Assembly (NCBI GenBank): GCA_049606855.1
Contig: JBMYVY010000004.1
Span: 1-64,000, forward strand
Length of the DNA: 64,000 bases
Direction of reading: 5' to 3'
Source of the DNA: JBELHR01 sp049606855
Lineage (GTDB): Bacteria > Bacteroidota > Bacteroidia > Flavobacteriales > Flavobacteriaceae
The position numbers and the translations under genes are program-made. The notes under the pieces are model-generated. The model did not search any database, was not told where the DNA came from, and saw nothing but the letters and a program-made list of their open reading frames with translations. Below are positions 26,101-34,868 of the stretch, piece by piece (position 1 is the first letter of the stretch; each line of letters begins with the position of its first letter).

Positions 26101-26138
26101 CTTCAATTTATACTGTCGGACTAAATGTTAAATTTTAA
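23112..26138 (+). CDS. SusC/RagA-family TonB-linked outer membrane protein
   Basis: A 1008-residue TonB-dependent transporter: signal peptide (1-24), CarboxypepD_reg domain (VTGVVFDADGPLPGASVVVKG...SYVGYKTQ, about 26-97), TonB-box-like segment before VVVMGYVQQTRGDITG, plug with LQGRVTGVNV, IRGFGSWTNSNPLYIIDG and DIEQMNVLKDGAAAIYGSRAANGVIII, then the barrel ending in Phe (VGLNVKF). Works with SusD (13 bp downstream) to import an oligosaccharide or glycoside. The 72-bp gap before it has the flavobacterial SusC leader style (AACTACTAACAAAC). Confidence 0.96.
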   Translation: MKNYLVKNLLFLSAFLMCAFASAQTVTGVVFDADGPLPGASVVVKGTTQGTETDFDGAFTLDNVASDAVLVISYVGYKTQELAVNGQSSINVTMEGDDNVLEQVVVMGYVQQTRGDITGSVASVDMEEALKAPVANAAEALQGRVTGVNVVSSGAPGAAPQVTIRGFGSWTNSNPLYIIDGFQTKDVNILNSINPDDIEQMNVLKDGAAAIYGSRAANGVIIIKTKSGSYNKEKVEFNLGVYTGVSMLQNKPELMNANQHGNMIFQSLINDGATPGHPQYGYGSGPVVPSSIIGAPVGVTVAPNGTDWIDAITRNAPTTNINLSASNGGEKGKYFMSMNYFDRQGVLVDNGFVRFNTALRSEFAISDRITIGENLNVTYTNNTGGNGEAFENANRMTPLLPTHDDEGNYAGTYAPALGLGNTRNPLAQLERAADNYNKSLRVFGNAYLDVKLIDGLNFRSNIGMNTQVFHSRSFTKLDPEHSEPLSTNSLYMQYNNSYEMVWTNTLSYMKSFGNHNVNAVLGYEALKNQWNGMNATRTGYLYEDPTFYNLGNGSGDPITGSWEGESSMASIFFNMNYNYDSRYFLSVTVRNDTSSKFLGDNKSATFPSLSAGWNVSNEAFWPENDVVSRLKVKGSYGTLGFDEIDPYLLVDSFRLDEVLANYPINGTTVSQGVVQNVYGNPDLVWETTTSQNYGIEMGLFNEWLSVGFEYYDMLNQDILNSDSTVNPTTGVETAPPFKNIGAVRNSGFETFVNISKTTESGFRYGINLNLSKNTNVVEELASEFMSAGGNRMGNTTRTEKGRSISGFYGLEADGLDENGRINFVDQNGDGTINDEDRTYIGSPLPDFTYGINLDLGYKGFDVSALFTGSQGNDIYNYERFFTDFPLFFNGNRSTRLVNSWTPSNTNTTVPALSNTIQGNEGQTNSYLVEDGSFFKLKNLQIGYNFDSNVSEKLGLSFLRLYVQGSNIFTITDFTGVDPEIPGGGLAQGINNQVYPLSSIYTVGLNVKF

Positions 26139-26151
26139 TTAATTACTGAAG

Positions 26152-27843
26152 ATGAAAAAATTATTATTAAGCATAGGATTAGCGGCATCAGTATTAACTT
26201 CATGTAGTGATGATTTTACTGAAGCAGTAAATTATGGAACTTTAGACAGCTCCACCTTAGGAAACGAACAAGGTGTGGATATGTTATTAATCGCTGCTTA
26301 TTCAGCAATGGATGGAATAACAGCGAGAGGATATGCGGATTGGCATGTAACTGGAGATAACTGGTGGTTTGATGTATTATCAGACGAAGCTCATAAAGGA
26401 TCTACAGATGGTGACCAGGCGGATTTATACCAATTGGAAACTTATGACTGGCAAACTAACAACGGTTATATCGGTGGAAAATGGGTAGCATTATATGCAG
26501 GAGTTAACCGCGCAAATGCGGTAATTGCTACAATTATGGGAATAGAAGATGGAGGTGATTACTCTGCTCAAATGGCAGAAGCCCGTTTTTTAAGAGGTCA
26601 TTTTTATTACCAATTACAACAGATTTTTGGTGCACCAGCTTATATTTCTGAGCAAAATTACATTGACAAAGAATTCAACCAACCAAATCCTGGACCAGTA
26701 TGGGCGGAAATTGAGGCTGATTTCATGTATGCAATGGAAAACTTACCAGCTTCACAAAATGATGTAGGTAGACCAAATATGTATGCGGCTCAAGCTTATT
26801 ACGGAAAGACTTTATTACAACAAGGGAAATATGCAGATGCATTTACTCAATTATCTGATATTGTTGATAATGACAGATTTACCCTATTACCTGAATTTGT
26901 AGATAATTTCCGCTTAGCAGGAGAATCGGGATCTGAATCAGTTTTTACCATTCAATTTGTTGCTGATGGTGGACAATCTTTTAATGGAAATAGAGGGGCA
27001 ACCTTATCTTTCCCTGGTGGAGGACCTTTAAATACTTGTTGTGGATTCTATCAACCAACACAAGATTTATTTAATGCATTCCAAACTGATGCATCAGGAT
27101 TACCATTATTGGATACTTGGAATCAAAATGATTTAGCTTCTGACTACGGAATCGCTTCTGCTGATGCGTTTACTCCAACAACAGTGACTTTAGATCCTCG
27201 TGTAGATTATACCGTTGGTCGTCGTGGAATTGATCTTAATGGATTCGGAGTTAACCCAGGAAAAGATTGGATTCGTGCAGATTTTGCAGATATCTCTGGA
27301 CCTTACCTAGCCAAAAAGAACTTCTACTGGAATGGAGAAGATTCTCAGCAAGGTACTGGTGGATGGGGAGAGCAACGTTCAGGAATCAACTATCACATCA
27401 TCCGTTATGCTGATGTTATTTTGATGGCTGCTGAAGCTGCTGCACAAACCTCTAACTTACCTAAAGCATTAGAATATGTAAACATGATTCGTGAAAGAGC
27501 GATGAACATGACTTACGTTAAAGATGCTGATGGAAATGATGCTGCAAATTACAACATCCAACTATATACTTCATTTACAGACCAAGCACATGCTGTTAAA
27601 GCTGTAAAAATGGAAAGAAGACTTGAATTAGCTATGGAAGGTAAGCGTCTATTTGACCTTAGAAGATATGGGAATTCACAAGATGTAATTAATACATACA
27701 TGCAGAATGAAGCAAGAGTAATTACTTCATTTCAAGATGAGGCAAATAGCCATTCATACCAACCAAAGAACGACTTGATGCCAATTCCGATTGATGCAAT
27801 CGATCAATCAACTGGTACTTTAGTTCAGAACGCTGGTTATTAA
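26152..27843 (+). CDS. SusD/RagB-family nutrient-binding outer membrane lipoprotein
   Basis: A 563-residue lipoprotein with lipobox LTSC (Cys18), N-terminal helices of SusD-like type, TPR-like core (AEARFLRGHFYYQLQQIFG, about 141-159) and the C-terminal RagB/SusD segment with YADVILMAAEAA, YVNMIRERA and MERRLELAMEGKRLFDLRRYG. It forms the lid of the SusCD transporter and binds the glycan at the cell surface. It ends in a strong terminator (27867-27896), so the operon from 18655 probably stops here. Confidence 0.96.
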   Translation: MKKLLLSIGLAASVLTSCSDDFTEAVNYGTLDSSTLGNEQGVDMLLIAAYSAMDGITARGYADWHVTGDNWWFDVLSDEAHKGSTDGDQADLYQLETYDWQTNNGYIGGKWVALYAGVNRANAVIATIMGIEDGGDYSAQMAEARFLRGHFYYQLQQIFGAPAYISEQNYIDKEFNQPNPGPVWAEIEADFMYAMENLPASQNDVGRPNMYAAQAYYGKTLLQQGKYADAFTQLSDIVDNDRFTLLPEFVDNFRLAGESGSESVFTIQFVADGGQSFNGNRGATLSFPGGGPLNTCCGFYQPTQDLFNAFQTDASGLPLLDTWNQNDLASDYGIASADAFTPTTVTLDPRVDYTVGRRGIDLNGFGVNPGKDWIRADFADISGPYLAKKNFYWNGEDSQQGTGGWGEQRSGINYHIIRYADVILMAAEAAAQTSNLPKALEYVNMIRERAMNMTYVKDADGNDAANYNIQLYTSFTDQAHAVKAVKMERRLELAMEGKRLFDLRRYGNSQDVINTYMQNEARVITSFQDEANSHSYQPKNDLMPIPIDAIDQSTGTLVQNAGY

Positions 27844-27866
27844 TTGAACATTTAGGTAATGTTTTG

Positions 27867-27896
27867 AGAGCGCTGGAAACAGCGCTCTTTTTTTTG
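27867..27896 (+). terminator. Intrinsic terminator after susD
   Basis: AGAGCGCTG (27867-27875) - GAAA - CAGCGCTCT followed by eight T. Confidence 0.93.
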
Positions 27897-27980
27897 TTAA
27901 ATTCAAATAGATTTTAACACTTAAACTATGATGAAATCTAGGGATTTTACTATAATTGTAGTTACAAAATTAATCGAATA

Positions 27981-30900
27981 ATGAAACTAAAACTCCTTTC
28001 CCTAATTGGACTCATTAGCCTTTTTACTAGCTGTGATAAATCCAATAAAAAATTATTTACACAGAAGAATAATAATGAAACAGGTATTGATTTTAAAAAT
28101 ACCCTAATTGAAAATGATTCCATGAATTATTTCACCTACGCATACATGTATATGGGGGGTGGTGTCGCCGTAGGAGATATAAATAATGATGGACTTGATG
28201 ATTTGTTTTTTACGGGGAATATGGTAGAAAATAGACTCTATCTAAATCAAGGGAATTTAGAATTTAAAGATATTACAGTTCAAGCCGATGTGCAAGGTAC
28301 AGGAAAGTGGTATACTGGGGTGACCATGGCTGATGTAAATGACGATGGACTCTTAGACATCTATTGCTCTGTGGCGGGGAAATTTGGAGACCGTAAAAAT
28401 GAGCTCTATATCAACAATGGCGATTTAAGTTTTTCTGAACGTGCAGATGAATTCGGATTAGATGATTCTGCTAATTCAGTTCAAGCGAGTTTCTTTGATT
28501 TTGATAAAGATGGAGATTTGGATGTTTACATAGCAAACTACCCTATTACTAGTTTTGACACTTCAAATAGTGCGTATCTAATGAAATCCGCAAATCCCAA
28601 AACCAATGAAAGGGATCGTTTAATGGAAAATATTGATGGGAAATTTGTAGATATTACCGATAAGGCTGGCGTAAAAAACTTTGGACTGTCATTAAGTGTA
28701 ACAGTAGCAGACGTAAATAATGATTCTTGGCCAGATATTTATATATCAAATGATTTTTCTACTCCTGATTATTTCTATATCAATCAAGGTGATGGTACTT
28801 TTAAAAACAAAGTAAAAGAAACTACAAGACAAACCGCCTTTTATGGAATGGGTGTAGATATTGCCGATTTTAACAACGACGAGCTACTGGACATTGTACA
28901 GGTAGATATGATGGCAAAAGATAATCGTAGGGCCAAGGCTAACATGGCTTCTATGAATCCTGCATTATTTTGGGGAACTGTGAATTCAGGTTTTCACTAT
29001 CAATACATGCATAATATGCTACAAATGAACAATGGGAATTTAGAACAAAATAATCTTCCCTCCTTTTCCAATACCTCAAAATTTGCAGATGTATCATCAA
29101 CAGATTGGTCTTGGGGCCCTTTATTTGTTGATTTAGATAACGACGGGTTAAAAGATCTTTTTATCTCAAATGGAACCCGAAGAGAAATAAATAATAGAGA
29201 TTATTTTAATTTAGTTGGAAAAGATATTTCTGAAAATGGAAGTTCCTTAGAAAAGAGTTTAGCAATTCCAAGCGAACCTATCGACAATTTCGTCTACAGG
29301 AACCCTGGGACATTTCCTTTCGTGAAAATGAATAAAGAATGGGGAATAGAATTTGAAGGTTTTTCAAATGGTTGTGTATATGCAGATTTAGACAATGATG
29401 GTGATTTAGAAATTATAACTAATAACATTGATGATGAAATAGGCTTTTTTGAAAACCACAGCTCAGAATCAACGAATTATGTTCAATTTAATTTTCAAGG
29501 TCCAAAAGGTAATTCAAAGGGTCTTGGCGTTCGAGTTAAAGTTAAAAACGGAAGTCAAACTCAGATGCAAGAATTAACCTCATCAAGAGGTTTTCAGTCT
29601 TCAGTAGCTCCAAAGATGCACTTCGGAATTGGTAAGAATGAAAAAATTGAACAAGTGGAGATTATTTGGCCTGATGGTAAAAAACAACTTTTACAGGACC
29701 TCGAAATTAATAAGTCTCACACAATTAATTATTCATCGGCAAGCATAATTCCAGAATTGGCGATTAATCGTGAACCGAAAAAAATATTTATTACAAAAAA
29801 GGACAGTCTAAAATTTCCTCACTATTATTATTTCGAAAATTTTTACGACGACTATATTGAGCAGGTACTGCTGCCACATAGTCTCTCTCAGTTCGGTCCA
29901 GCTTTGGCGCAAGGGGATTTCAATCAGGATGGTTTAGAGGATTTCATTGTGGGCGGTGCTTATGGTTATCCTACGCAAGTTTTTATTCAGACTCAACACG
30001 GTTTTGAAGCTGCTTCTAACACAGCTTTTGAGCGAGACAAAAATTATGAGGACATGGGTATTCTCCCTATTGACATTAATAACGATGGCTATTTAGATCT
30101 ATATATATCCTCAGGAGGTAATGAATTTGAACCTGGAGATTCTCGTTATTCAGATCGCCTCTATTTAAATGACGGAAGCGGAGAGTTTACGAAAATTGAG
30201 GGCGCTTTACCTGAATTAAACTACAGCTCAGGAAGAGTTTTTTCTCTTGATTTTGATAATGATGGTGACCAAGATATACTCGTTAGTTCAAGATTAATTC
30301 CTGACCACTACCCTAGTCCAGCATCAAGTGTACTTTTAGAAAATGTTGGCTCTGGAGATATTATAAAATTCAAGGATGTTACACAAGATAAGGCTGAAGC
30401 TTTAATTAATATTGGGTTATTAACCGATGCATCTGTTGTTGATCTAAACGCTGATGGATATATGGACCTGGTTTTAGTTGGGGAATGGATGCCTGTAACC
30501 CTATTAGAGAATAATAAAGGTAAATTTGAAGATTCATCAGCAAACTATGGATTAAATGAAGATAGTCGTGGATGGTGGTGGAGTTCCGCTTCCGCTGATT
30601 TTGATGGAGACGGAGATCTTGATTTCATTTTTGGGAACAATGGTTTAAACTATAAATACAAAGCCAAAGAAAAAGAGACCTTTGACATTTTTGTTAAGGA
30701 TTTCGACAAAAATGCAAAAGAAGATATCGTATTGAGTTACTATAATGATGGTGAACAGTTTCCTGTTAGAGGAAGAGAATGTTCTTCTCAGCAAATCCCT
30801 GCCATTAAGCAAAAATTCAAAAACTATGACAGTTATTCAAAAGCAACTTTAGTTGATGTTTATACCGAGGATGAACTTGAAGAAGCGCTGCATTATCAAA

Positions 30901-31274
30901 TTAAATCTTTTGCCTCTGTATATGCGGAAAACAGAAACGGGAAACTCGTTTTCCATAAACTGCCTGAACTGGCTCAAATATCAAATATTAATCAAATCTT
31001 GATAGATGACTACGACAATGATGGAATCCTAGATGCTGTTATTGCTGGAAACTTATATCAATCAGAAGTTGAGACTCCTAGAAATGATGCAGGAATTGGC
31101 TTATTTTTAAAAGGCAAAACCAGTGGTGGTTTTGACGCAATTCCAGCTCGAAAATCTGGTTTATACATCCCGGGGGATACCAAAGAGTTGATTCAGTTGA
31201 ATTTCCAGGATAAACCAATAATTATCGCTGGTAAAAATCAAGACTACCTTCAGTACATCCAAATAAATAAATAA
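27981..31274 (+). CDS. FG-GAP/VCBS repeat lipoprotein with ASPIC/UnbV domain
   Basis: A 1097-residue outer membrane lipoprotein: lipobox TSC at Cys18, then a beta-propeller of FG-GAP/VCBS repeats marked by Ca2+ loops (DINNDGLDD, DVNDDGLLD, DFDKDGDLD, DLDNDGLKD, DLDNDGDLE), an ASPIC/UnbV domain near 510-580 (GVRVKV...HFGIG...WPDGKKQ), and a second propeller (DFNQDGLED, DINNDGYLD, DFDNDGDQD, DLNADGYMD, DFDGDGDLD). Proteins of this type regularly sit beside SusCD pairs in Flavobacteriia and are assumed to be surface binding proteins; function is unproven. It stands alone between two terminators. Confidence 0.9.
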   Translation: MKLKLLSLIGLISLFTSCDKSNKKLFTQKNNNETGIDFKNTLIENDSMNYFTYAYMYMGGGVAVGDINNDGLDDLFFTGNMVENRLYLNQGNLEFKDITVQADVQGTGKWYTGVTMADVNDDGLLDIYCSVAGKFGDRKNELYINNGDLSFSERADEFGLDDSANSVQASFFDFDKDGDLDVYIANYPITSFDTSNSAYLMKSANPKTNERDRLMENIDGKFVDITDKAGVKNFGLSLSVTVADVNNDSWPDIYISNDFSTPDYFYINQGDGTFKNKVKETTRQTAFYGMGVDIADFNNDELLDIVQVDMMAKDNRRAKANMASMNPALFWGTVNSGFHYQYMHNMLQMNNGNLEQNNLPSFSNTSKFADVSSTDWSWGPLFVDLDNDGLKDLFISNGTRREINNRDYFNLVGKDISENGSSLEKSLAIPSEPIDNFVYRNPGTFPFVKMNKEWGIEFEGFSNGCVYADLDNDGDLEIITNNIDDEIGFFENHSSESTNYVQFNFQGPKGNSKGLGVRVKVKNGSQTQMQELTSSRGFQSSVAPKMHFGIGKNEKIEQVEIIWPDGKKQLLQDLEINKSHTINYSSASIIPELAINREPKKIFITKKDSLKFPHYYYFENFYDDYIEQVLLPHSLSQFGPALAQGDFNQDGLEDFIVGGAYGYPTQVFIQTQHGFEAASNTAFERDKNYEDMGILPIDINNDGYLDLYISSGGNEFEPGDSRYSDRLYLNDGSGEFTKIEGALPELNYSSGRVFSLDFDNDGDQDILVSSRLIPDHYPSPASSVLLENVGSGDIIKFKDVTQDKAEALINIGLLTDASVVDLNADGYMDLVLVGEWMPVTLLENNKGKFEDSSANYGLNEDSRGWWWSSASADFDGDGDLDFIFGNNGLNYKYKAKEKETFDIFVKDFDKNAKEDIVLSYYNDGEQFPVRGRECSSQQIPAIKQKFKNYDSYSKATLVDVYTEDELEEALHYQIKSFASVYAENRNGKLVFHKLPELAQISNINQILIDDYDNDGILDAVIAGNLYQSEVETPRNDAGIGLFLKGKTSGGFDAIPARKSGLYIPGDTKELIQLNFQDKPIIIAGKNQDYLQYIQINK

Positions 31275-31280
31275 AAACAA

Positions 31281-31305
31281 AAGCCTGAGCTCACGCTCAG
31301 GCTTT
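31281..31305. terminator. Intrinsic terminator, convergent FG-GAP and GMC2 genes
   Basis: AAGCCTGAGC (31281-31290) - TCAC - GCTCAGGCTT (31295-31304). T-run is short on the plus side; A-rich stretch (AATAAAAACAA) on the left gives a T-tract for the minus strand. Confidence 0.8.
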
Positions 31306-31328
31306 CTAACTTTAAACTAAATTTAAAC

Positions 31329-33044
31329 TTAAGCATTTTTAAGTTTAAATGTTTTTGCAGCATGGTTAGCTGCCCTGGCTGTTAAAGCCATATAGGTTAA
31401 TGAGGGGTTCTGACAAGCAGAAGAAGTCATACAAGCACCATCAGTAACATATACGTTTTGACAGGCATGTATTTGATTATATTCATTTAAAACTGATGTT
31501 TTTGGGTCTCTTCCCATTCTTGCAGCCCCCATTTCATGAATCCCATTTCCAGGAAAACATTCATTGTCATAAGGTAATATTTTTTCAAACCCAGCAGCCT
31601 TGAGCATCTCTACTGCCGATTCCATCATATCTTTTCTCATTTTGGCTTCATTCTCCTTAAAGGAAACGTCAAACTCAACTGTAGGTAAGCCCCATTGATC
31701 AAGTTTCTGATAATTCAAAGTGATTTTATTATCATGATAAGGTAAACATTCTCCAAAGGCACTCATCCCTATTTGCCATTTCCCGGGCTCAGTCAACTCA
31801 CTTTTCAAATCAGCTCCATAAGTCATTTCTCCTACAGCTCTAGTCCAATCCGCTCGTTGGGCTCCACCCTGATAACCAAATCCTCTGAGGTAATCCTTTT
31901 TCGTAGATGAATCTTCTAAATTTCTAAATCTAGGAATATAAAAACCGTTGGGTTTTCTTCCTTTGAAGTATTGGTCTTCAAATAAATCAGTTTCAGCATA
32001 AGCTCCAACCTTAAAATGATGGTCCATTACATTGTGTCCTAATTCTCCAGAATCATTCCCCAAACCATTTGGAAAACGCTCAGATTTAGATTGCATTAAT
32101 ATAGATGCGGAGGCAATTGCTGAAGCACAACAAAAAATGATGTCTGCTTGAAAGAATAATTTTTCTTTAGTTTCAGTATCAATAACTCTAACTCCCGATG
32201 CTTTACCGAGGTTTTCGTCATAAACAATTTCATAGGCAATTGAGTTCGGTCGAATAGTCATGTTTCCTGTTCTCTCCGCCGCTGGTAAGGTAGAACTTAC
32301 CGAAGAAAAATACCCTCCGAAAGGACAACCTCGAATACAACGATTTCTGTATTGACAATTAGATCTTCCTTCATGCACTGCATTACCTGTTTTATGCGCC
32401 ACTCTACCTGCCGTTACAACACGGTCATCAAATGATTCATTAACTCCTTTTTTAAAGTGATCCTCCAGGCAATTTAATTCCATAGGAGGTCCTAGTATAC
32501 CATCTGGATGTTGAGGCAACCCAAGATTCTCTCCACTAACTCCAATAAACTCCTCGACCTTATCATACCAAGGAGCTATGTCCTTATATCGAATCGGCCA
32601 ATCTATTCCATGACCATCCTTTAAATTGGCTGTGAAATCGATGTCGCTTAATCGATAAGAATGTCTTCCCCACATAATAGATCGTCCTCCAACATGGTAT
32701 CCTCTCATCCAATCAAAGCGTTGCTTTTCCTCATAAGGGTGGTCTATATCATCCACAAACCAATGTTTTGATTCCGGTTTAGTAGTATAACCGGTCCTTG
32801 CTTGTTTGAATTGTCTTTCATTATCGGAACGGGTAGTTCTCCCTCGATGTTCTAAATCCCAAGGATCCATATTCATCGTAGGGTAATCTTTAATGTGTTT
32901 AACCATTCTTCCTCGATCCAAAACCAAGGTTTTCAACCCGTTTTCGCAAAGCTCTTTAGCTGCCCATCCTCCACTGATTCCGGTACCAATAACAATTGCA
33001 TCGAACTTAACCTTAGTCAAGTCAATTTCATTTGAGGTAGTCAT
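31329..33044 (-). CDS. GMC-family FAD oxidoreductase, copy 2
   Basis: A 571-residue paralogue of the gene at 16544, by eye about 70% identical and equally long when started at ATG 33044 (an upstream TTG at 33086 would add 14 residues). FAD motif GTGISGG (20-26), the Cys-rich CQYRNRCIRGCPFGG, and the C-terminal GNGIHEMGAARMG and DGACMTSSACQNPSLT. Unlike copy 1 it has no subunit 3 gene beside it and no signal peptide of its own. It is divergent from the AraC/DUF1080 pair, which suggests direct control by that regulator. Substrate: probably another glycoside or the other anomer. Confidence 0.87.
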   Translation of the reverse strand: MTTSNEIDLTKVKFDAIVIGTGISGGWAAKELCENGLKTLVLDRGRMVKHIKDYPTMNMDPWDLEHRGRTTRSDNERQFKQARTGYTTKPESKHWFVDDIDHPYEEKQRFDWMRGYHVGGRSIMWGRHSYRLSDIDFTANLKDGHGIDWPIRYKDIAPWYDKVEEFIGVSGENLGLPQHPDGILGPPMELNCLEDHFKKGVNESFDDRVVTAGRVAHKTGNAVHEGRSNCQYRNRCIRGCPFGGYFSSVSSTLPAAERTGNMTIRPNSIAYEIVYDENLGKASGVRVIDTETKEKLFFQADIIFCCASAIASASILMQSKSERFPNGLGNDSGELGHNVMDHHFKVGAYAETDLFEDQYFKGRKPNGFYIPRFRNLEDSSTKKDYLRGFGYQGGAQRADWTRAVGEMTYGADLKSELTEPGKWQIGMSAFGECLPYHDNKITLNYQKLDQWGLPTVEFDVSFKENEAKMRKDMMESAVEMLKAAGFEKILPYDNECFPGNGIHEMGAARMGRDPKTSVLNEYNQIHACQNVYVTDGACMTSSACQNPSLTYMALTARAANHAAKTFKLKNA

Positions 33045-33079
33045 TTTGTTTGTTTTTAGTTTAGTAATTAAAATATACC

Positions 33080-33166
33080 TGTTCAAAATTTATTAGGTAT
33101 AATTTTTAATTGTACGGAATTTAATTAATTTGCATGCTCCTATTGTTCAATTTTTTTCAATGAAAA
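33080..33166. promoter_or_regulatory. Divergent control region with two TGTTCAA elements
   Basis: TGTTCAAAATTT (33080-33091) and the 24-bp element 33143-33166 (starting TTGTTCAA) lie 65 bp apart in the same direction between GMC2 and araC. Direct repeats suit an AraC-type dimer. The second element overlaps the araC start codon at 33160, fitting autoregulation. A weak -7-like TAATTTG is at 33126-33132. Confidence 0.45.
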
Positions 33167-34182
33167 TAAGTACACACCAAATCCAACCCTATGAAATTGA
33201 TGGAGAACTCTATCATGCAGACACTTGCCTGCCTTTAATTGATGCTTATAAAAGAGATAAATTAAAGTTCAAAGCCCTTGCTAGATACACTTATCCTGGA
33301 GATCGATTAACTTCAGATACTCATGGTTTAAATAGTATTGGTTATTGGGATGCTGATGAACCTCAAGATTGGGGGCTCAATTGGCACAGAAACGAAGGAA
33401 TAGAAATACATTTTCTAGAATCAGGCTCCATGCCATATGCTCAAGGTGATGAAGAATTAGTTCTCGAGCCAAATCAATTTACAATTACTCGTCCTTGGGA
33501 AGCACATCGAGTCGGAGCTCCTGAAATTGGAATGGGTAAATTTTATTGGGTAATTATCGATCTAAATGTGAGAAGACCTCACCAACAATGGGAGTGGCCA
33601 GATTGGATTATTTTGAATCCAAAAGATTTGTTTCGATTGACTAAGAATATTCGTCAAAATGAAAAGGCAGTTTGGAACGGAAACAAAAATTTAAGAGCCT
33701 GTTTCAATGAAATCGCTCAGGTTGTAGACACAGATGTCGCAGGATCCAATTCATCAAAAATAAGGCTACTTATTAATCAATTATTGTTAATCTTATTGGA
33801 CATTGTTGATCAAGAGGAAACTGAATTAAATGAATCTCTCACTGACTCCTCACATAGTGTGAAGTTGTTTTTAGAAGAACTGAATGATAAGTTAGGGGAA
33901 GCGTGGACCATTGAAAAAATGGCTAATAGTTCAGGTGTTGGACTAACTCGATTTACACATCATTGTAAACAAATTACTAACTTAACTCCCATGCGTTATT
34001 TAATGATTAAACGCATAGAATACGCAAAACAATTATTGATTAATCAACCCGATTTAACAGCTACGGAAATTGCCTATATATGTGGTTTTGCATCGAGTCA
34101 ATATTTTTCAACCGTATTTAAGAAAGCTGAAAAATGTTCTCCGAATGAGTATAGAATGTCTCAATTAAATTTAAGTATATGA
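33160..34182 (+). CDS. AraC-family transcriptional regulator
   Basis: A 340-residue regulator: N-terminal cupin-like ligand domain (about 50-130; GIEIHFLESGSMPYAQGDEE...FTITRPWEAHRVG) and a C-terminal double helix-turn-helix (about 240-335; WTIEKMANSSGVGLTRFTHHCK and TATEIAYICGFASSQYFSTVFKK followed by SPNEYR). Such regulators activate sugar genes after binding a sugar. ATG 33160 is preferred to TTG 33130, which overlaps the promoter-like sequence. The DUF1080 gene starts in its stop codon (ATGA), so regulator and enzyme are coupled. Confidence 0.9.
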   Translation: MKISTHQIQPYEIDGELYHADTCLPLIDAYKRDKLKFKALARYTYPGDRLTSDTHGLNSIGYWDADEPQDWGLNWHRNEGIEIHFLESGSMPYAQGDEELVLEPNQFTITRPWEAHRVGAPEIGMGKFYWVIIDLNVRRPHQQWEWPDWIILNPKDLFRLTKNIRQNEKAVWNGNKNLRACFNEIAQVVDTDVAGSNSSKIRLLINQLLLILLDIVDQEETELNESLTDSSHSVKLFLEELNDKLGEAWTIEKMANSSGVGLTRFTHHCKQITNLTPMRYLMIKRIEYAKQLLINQPDLTATEIAYICGFASSQYFSTVFKKAEKCSPNEYRMSQLNLSI

Positions 34183-34865
34183 TTAAAAATATAAGTCTAA
34201 CTTTATTATGTTTGATTAGCTTAAACACATTCGCCCAAGAAAATTGGAGCGTATTGTTTGATGGCAAATCTATGGACGCATGGAAAGGATACTTGAGCCC
34301 AAATATATCTCCTGAGTGGACCGTAAAGGATAAGGTTTTGACCTTTACTCCAGAACCTGGAAGAACACAAGGAGGGTCCAATATTATCACCAAAGAAGTC
34401 TTTCACGATTTTGAACTCAGTCTTGAATGGAAAATATCAAAAGGAGGAAATAGTGGAATATTTTGGGCAGTTGTTGAGGATTCCAGATATAAAGAGGCGT
34501 ACGAGACAGGACCTGAAATTCAAATACTTGATAATGACGAGCATCCAGATGGCAAAATACTTACCCATAGAGCTGGAAGTTTATACGATATGATTCAAGC
34601 CAAACCAGACCAGACCAATCCTGTTGGACAATGGAACCAATGTATTATTCATATTGACTATACCAATAATGAAGCTTGGGTAGAACTCAACGGAGAACGC
34701 GTGGTACAGTTTAAGCCTAAAGGAAGCACCTGGAATGCCATGGTCAAAAATAGTAAATTTAGAGATTGGCCGGGGTTTGCCAAATTGGAATCAGGTCATA
34801 TTGGCCTCCAAGATCACGATGATATTGTACATTACAAGAACATCAAAATCAAAAAGTTAAAATAA
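34179..34865 (+). CDS. DUF1080 (3-keto-disaccharide hydrolase) family secreted protein, copy 2
   Basis: A 228-residue jelly-roll protein with signal peptide (1-20, NTFAQ). Typical DUF1080 blocks: VLFDGKSMDAWKGY, NIITKEVFHDFELSLEWKIS, GGNSGIFWAV, GPEIQILDNDEHPDGK, AGSLYDMI, GQWNQCIIHID, and SGHIGLQDHDDIVHYKNIKIKK. This copy matches the mainstream family closer than copy 1. Likely acts in the periplasm on the 3-keto product of GMC2. Translationally coupled to the AraC gene and followed by a strong terminator. Confidence 0.9.
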   Translation: MIKNISLTLLCLISLNTFAQENWSVLFDGKSMDAWKGYLSPNISPEWTVKDKVLTFTPEPGRTQGGSNIITKEVFHDFELSLEWKISKGGNSGIFWAVVEDSRYKEAYETGPEIQILDNDEHPDGKILTHRAGSLYDMIQAKPDQTNPVGQWNQCIIHIDYTNNEAWVELNGERVVQFKPKGSTWNAMVKNSKFRDWPGFAKLESGHIGLQDHDDIVHYKNIKIKKLK

Positions 34866-34868
34866 TAA

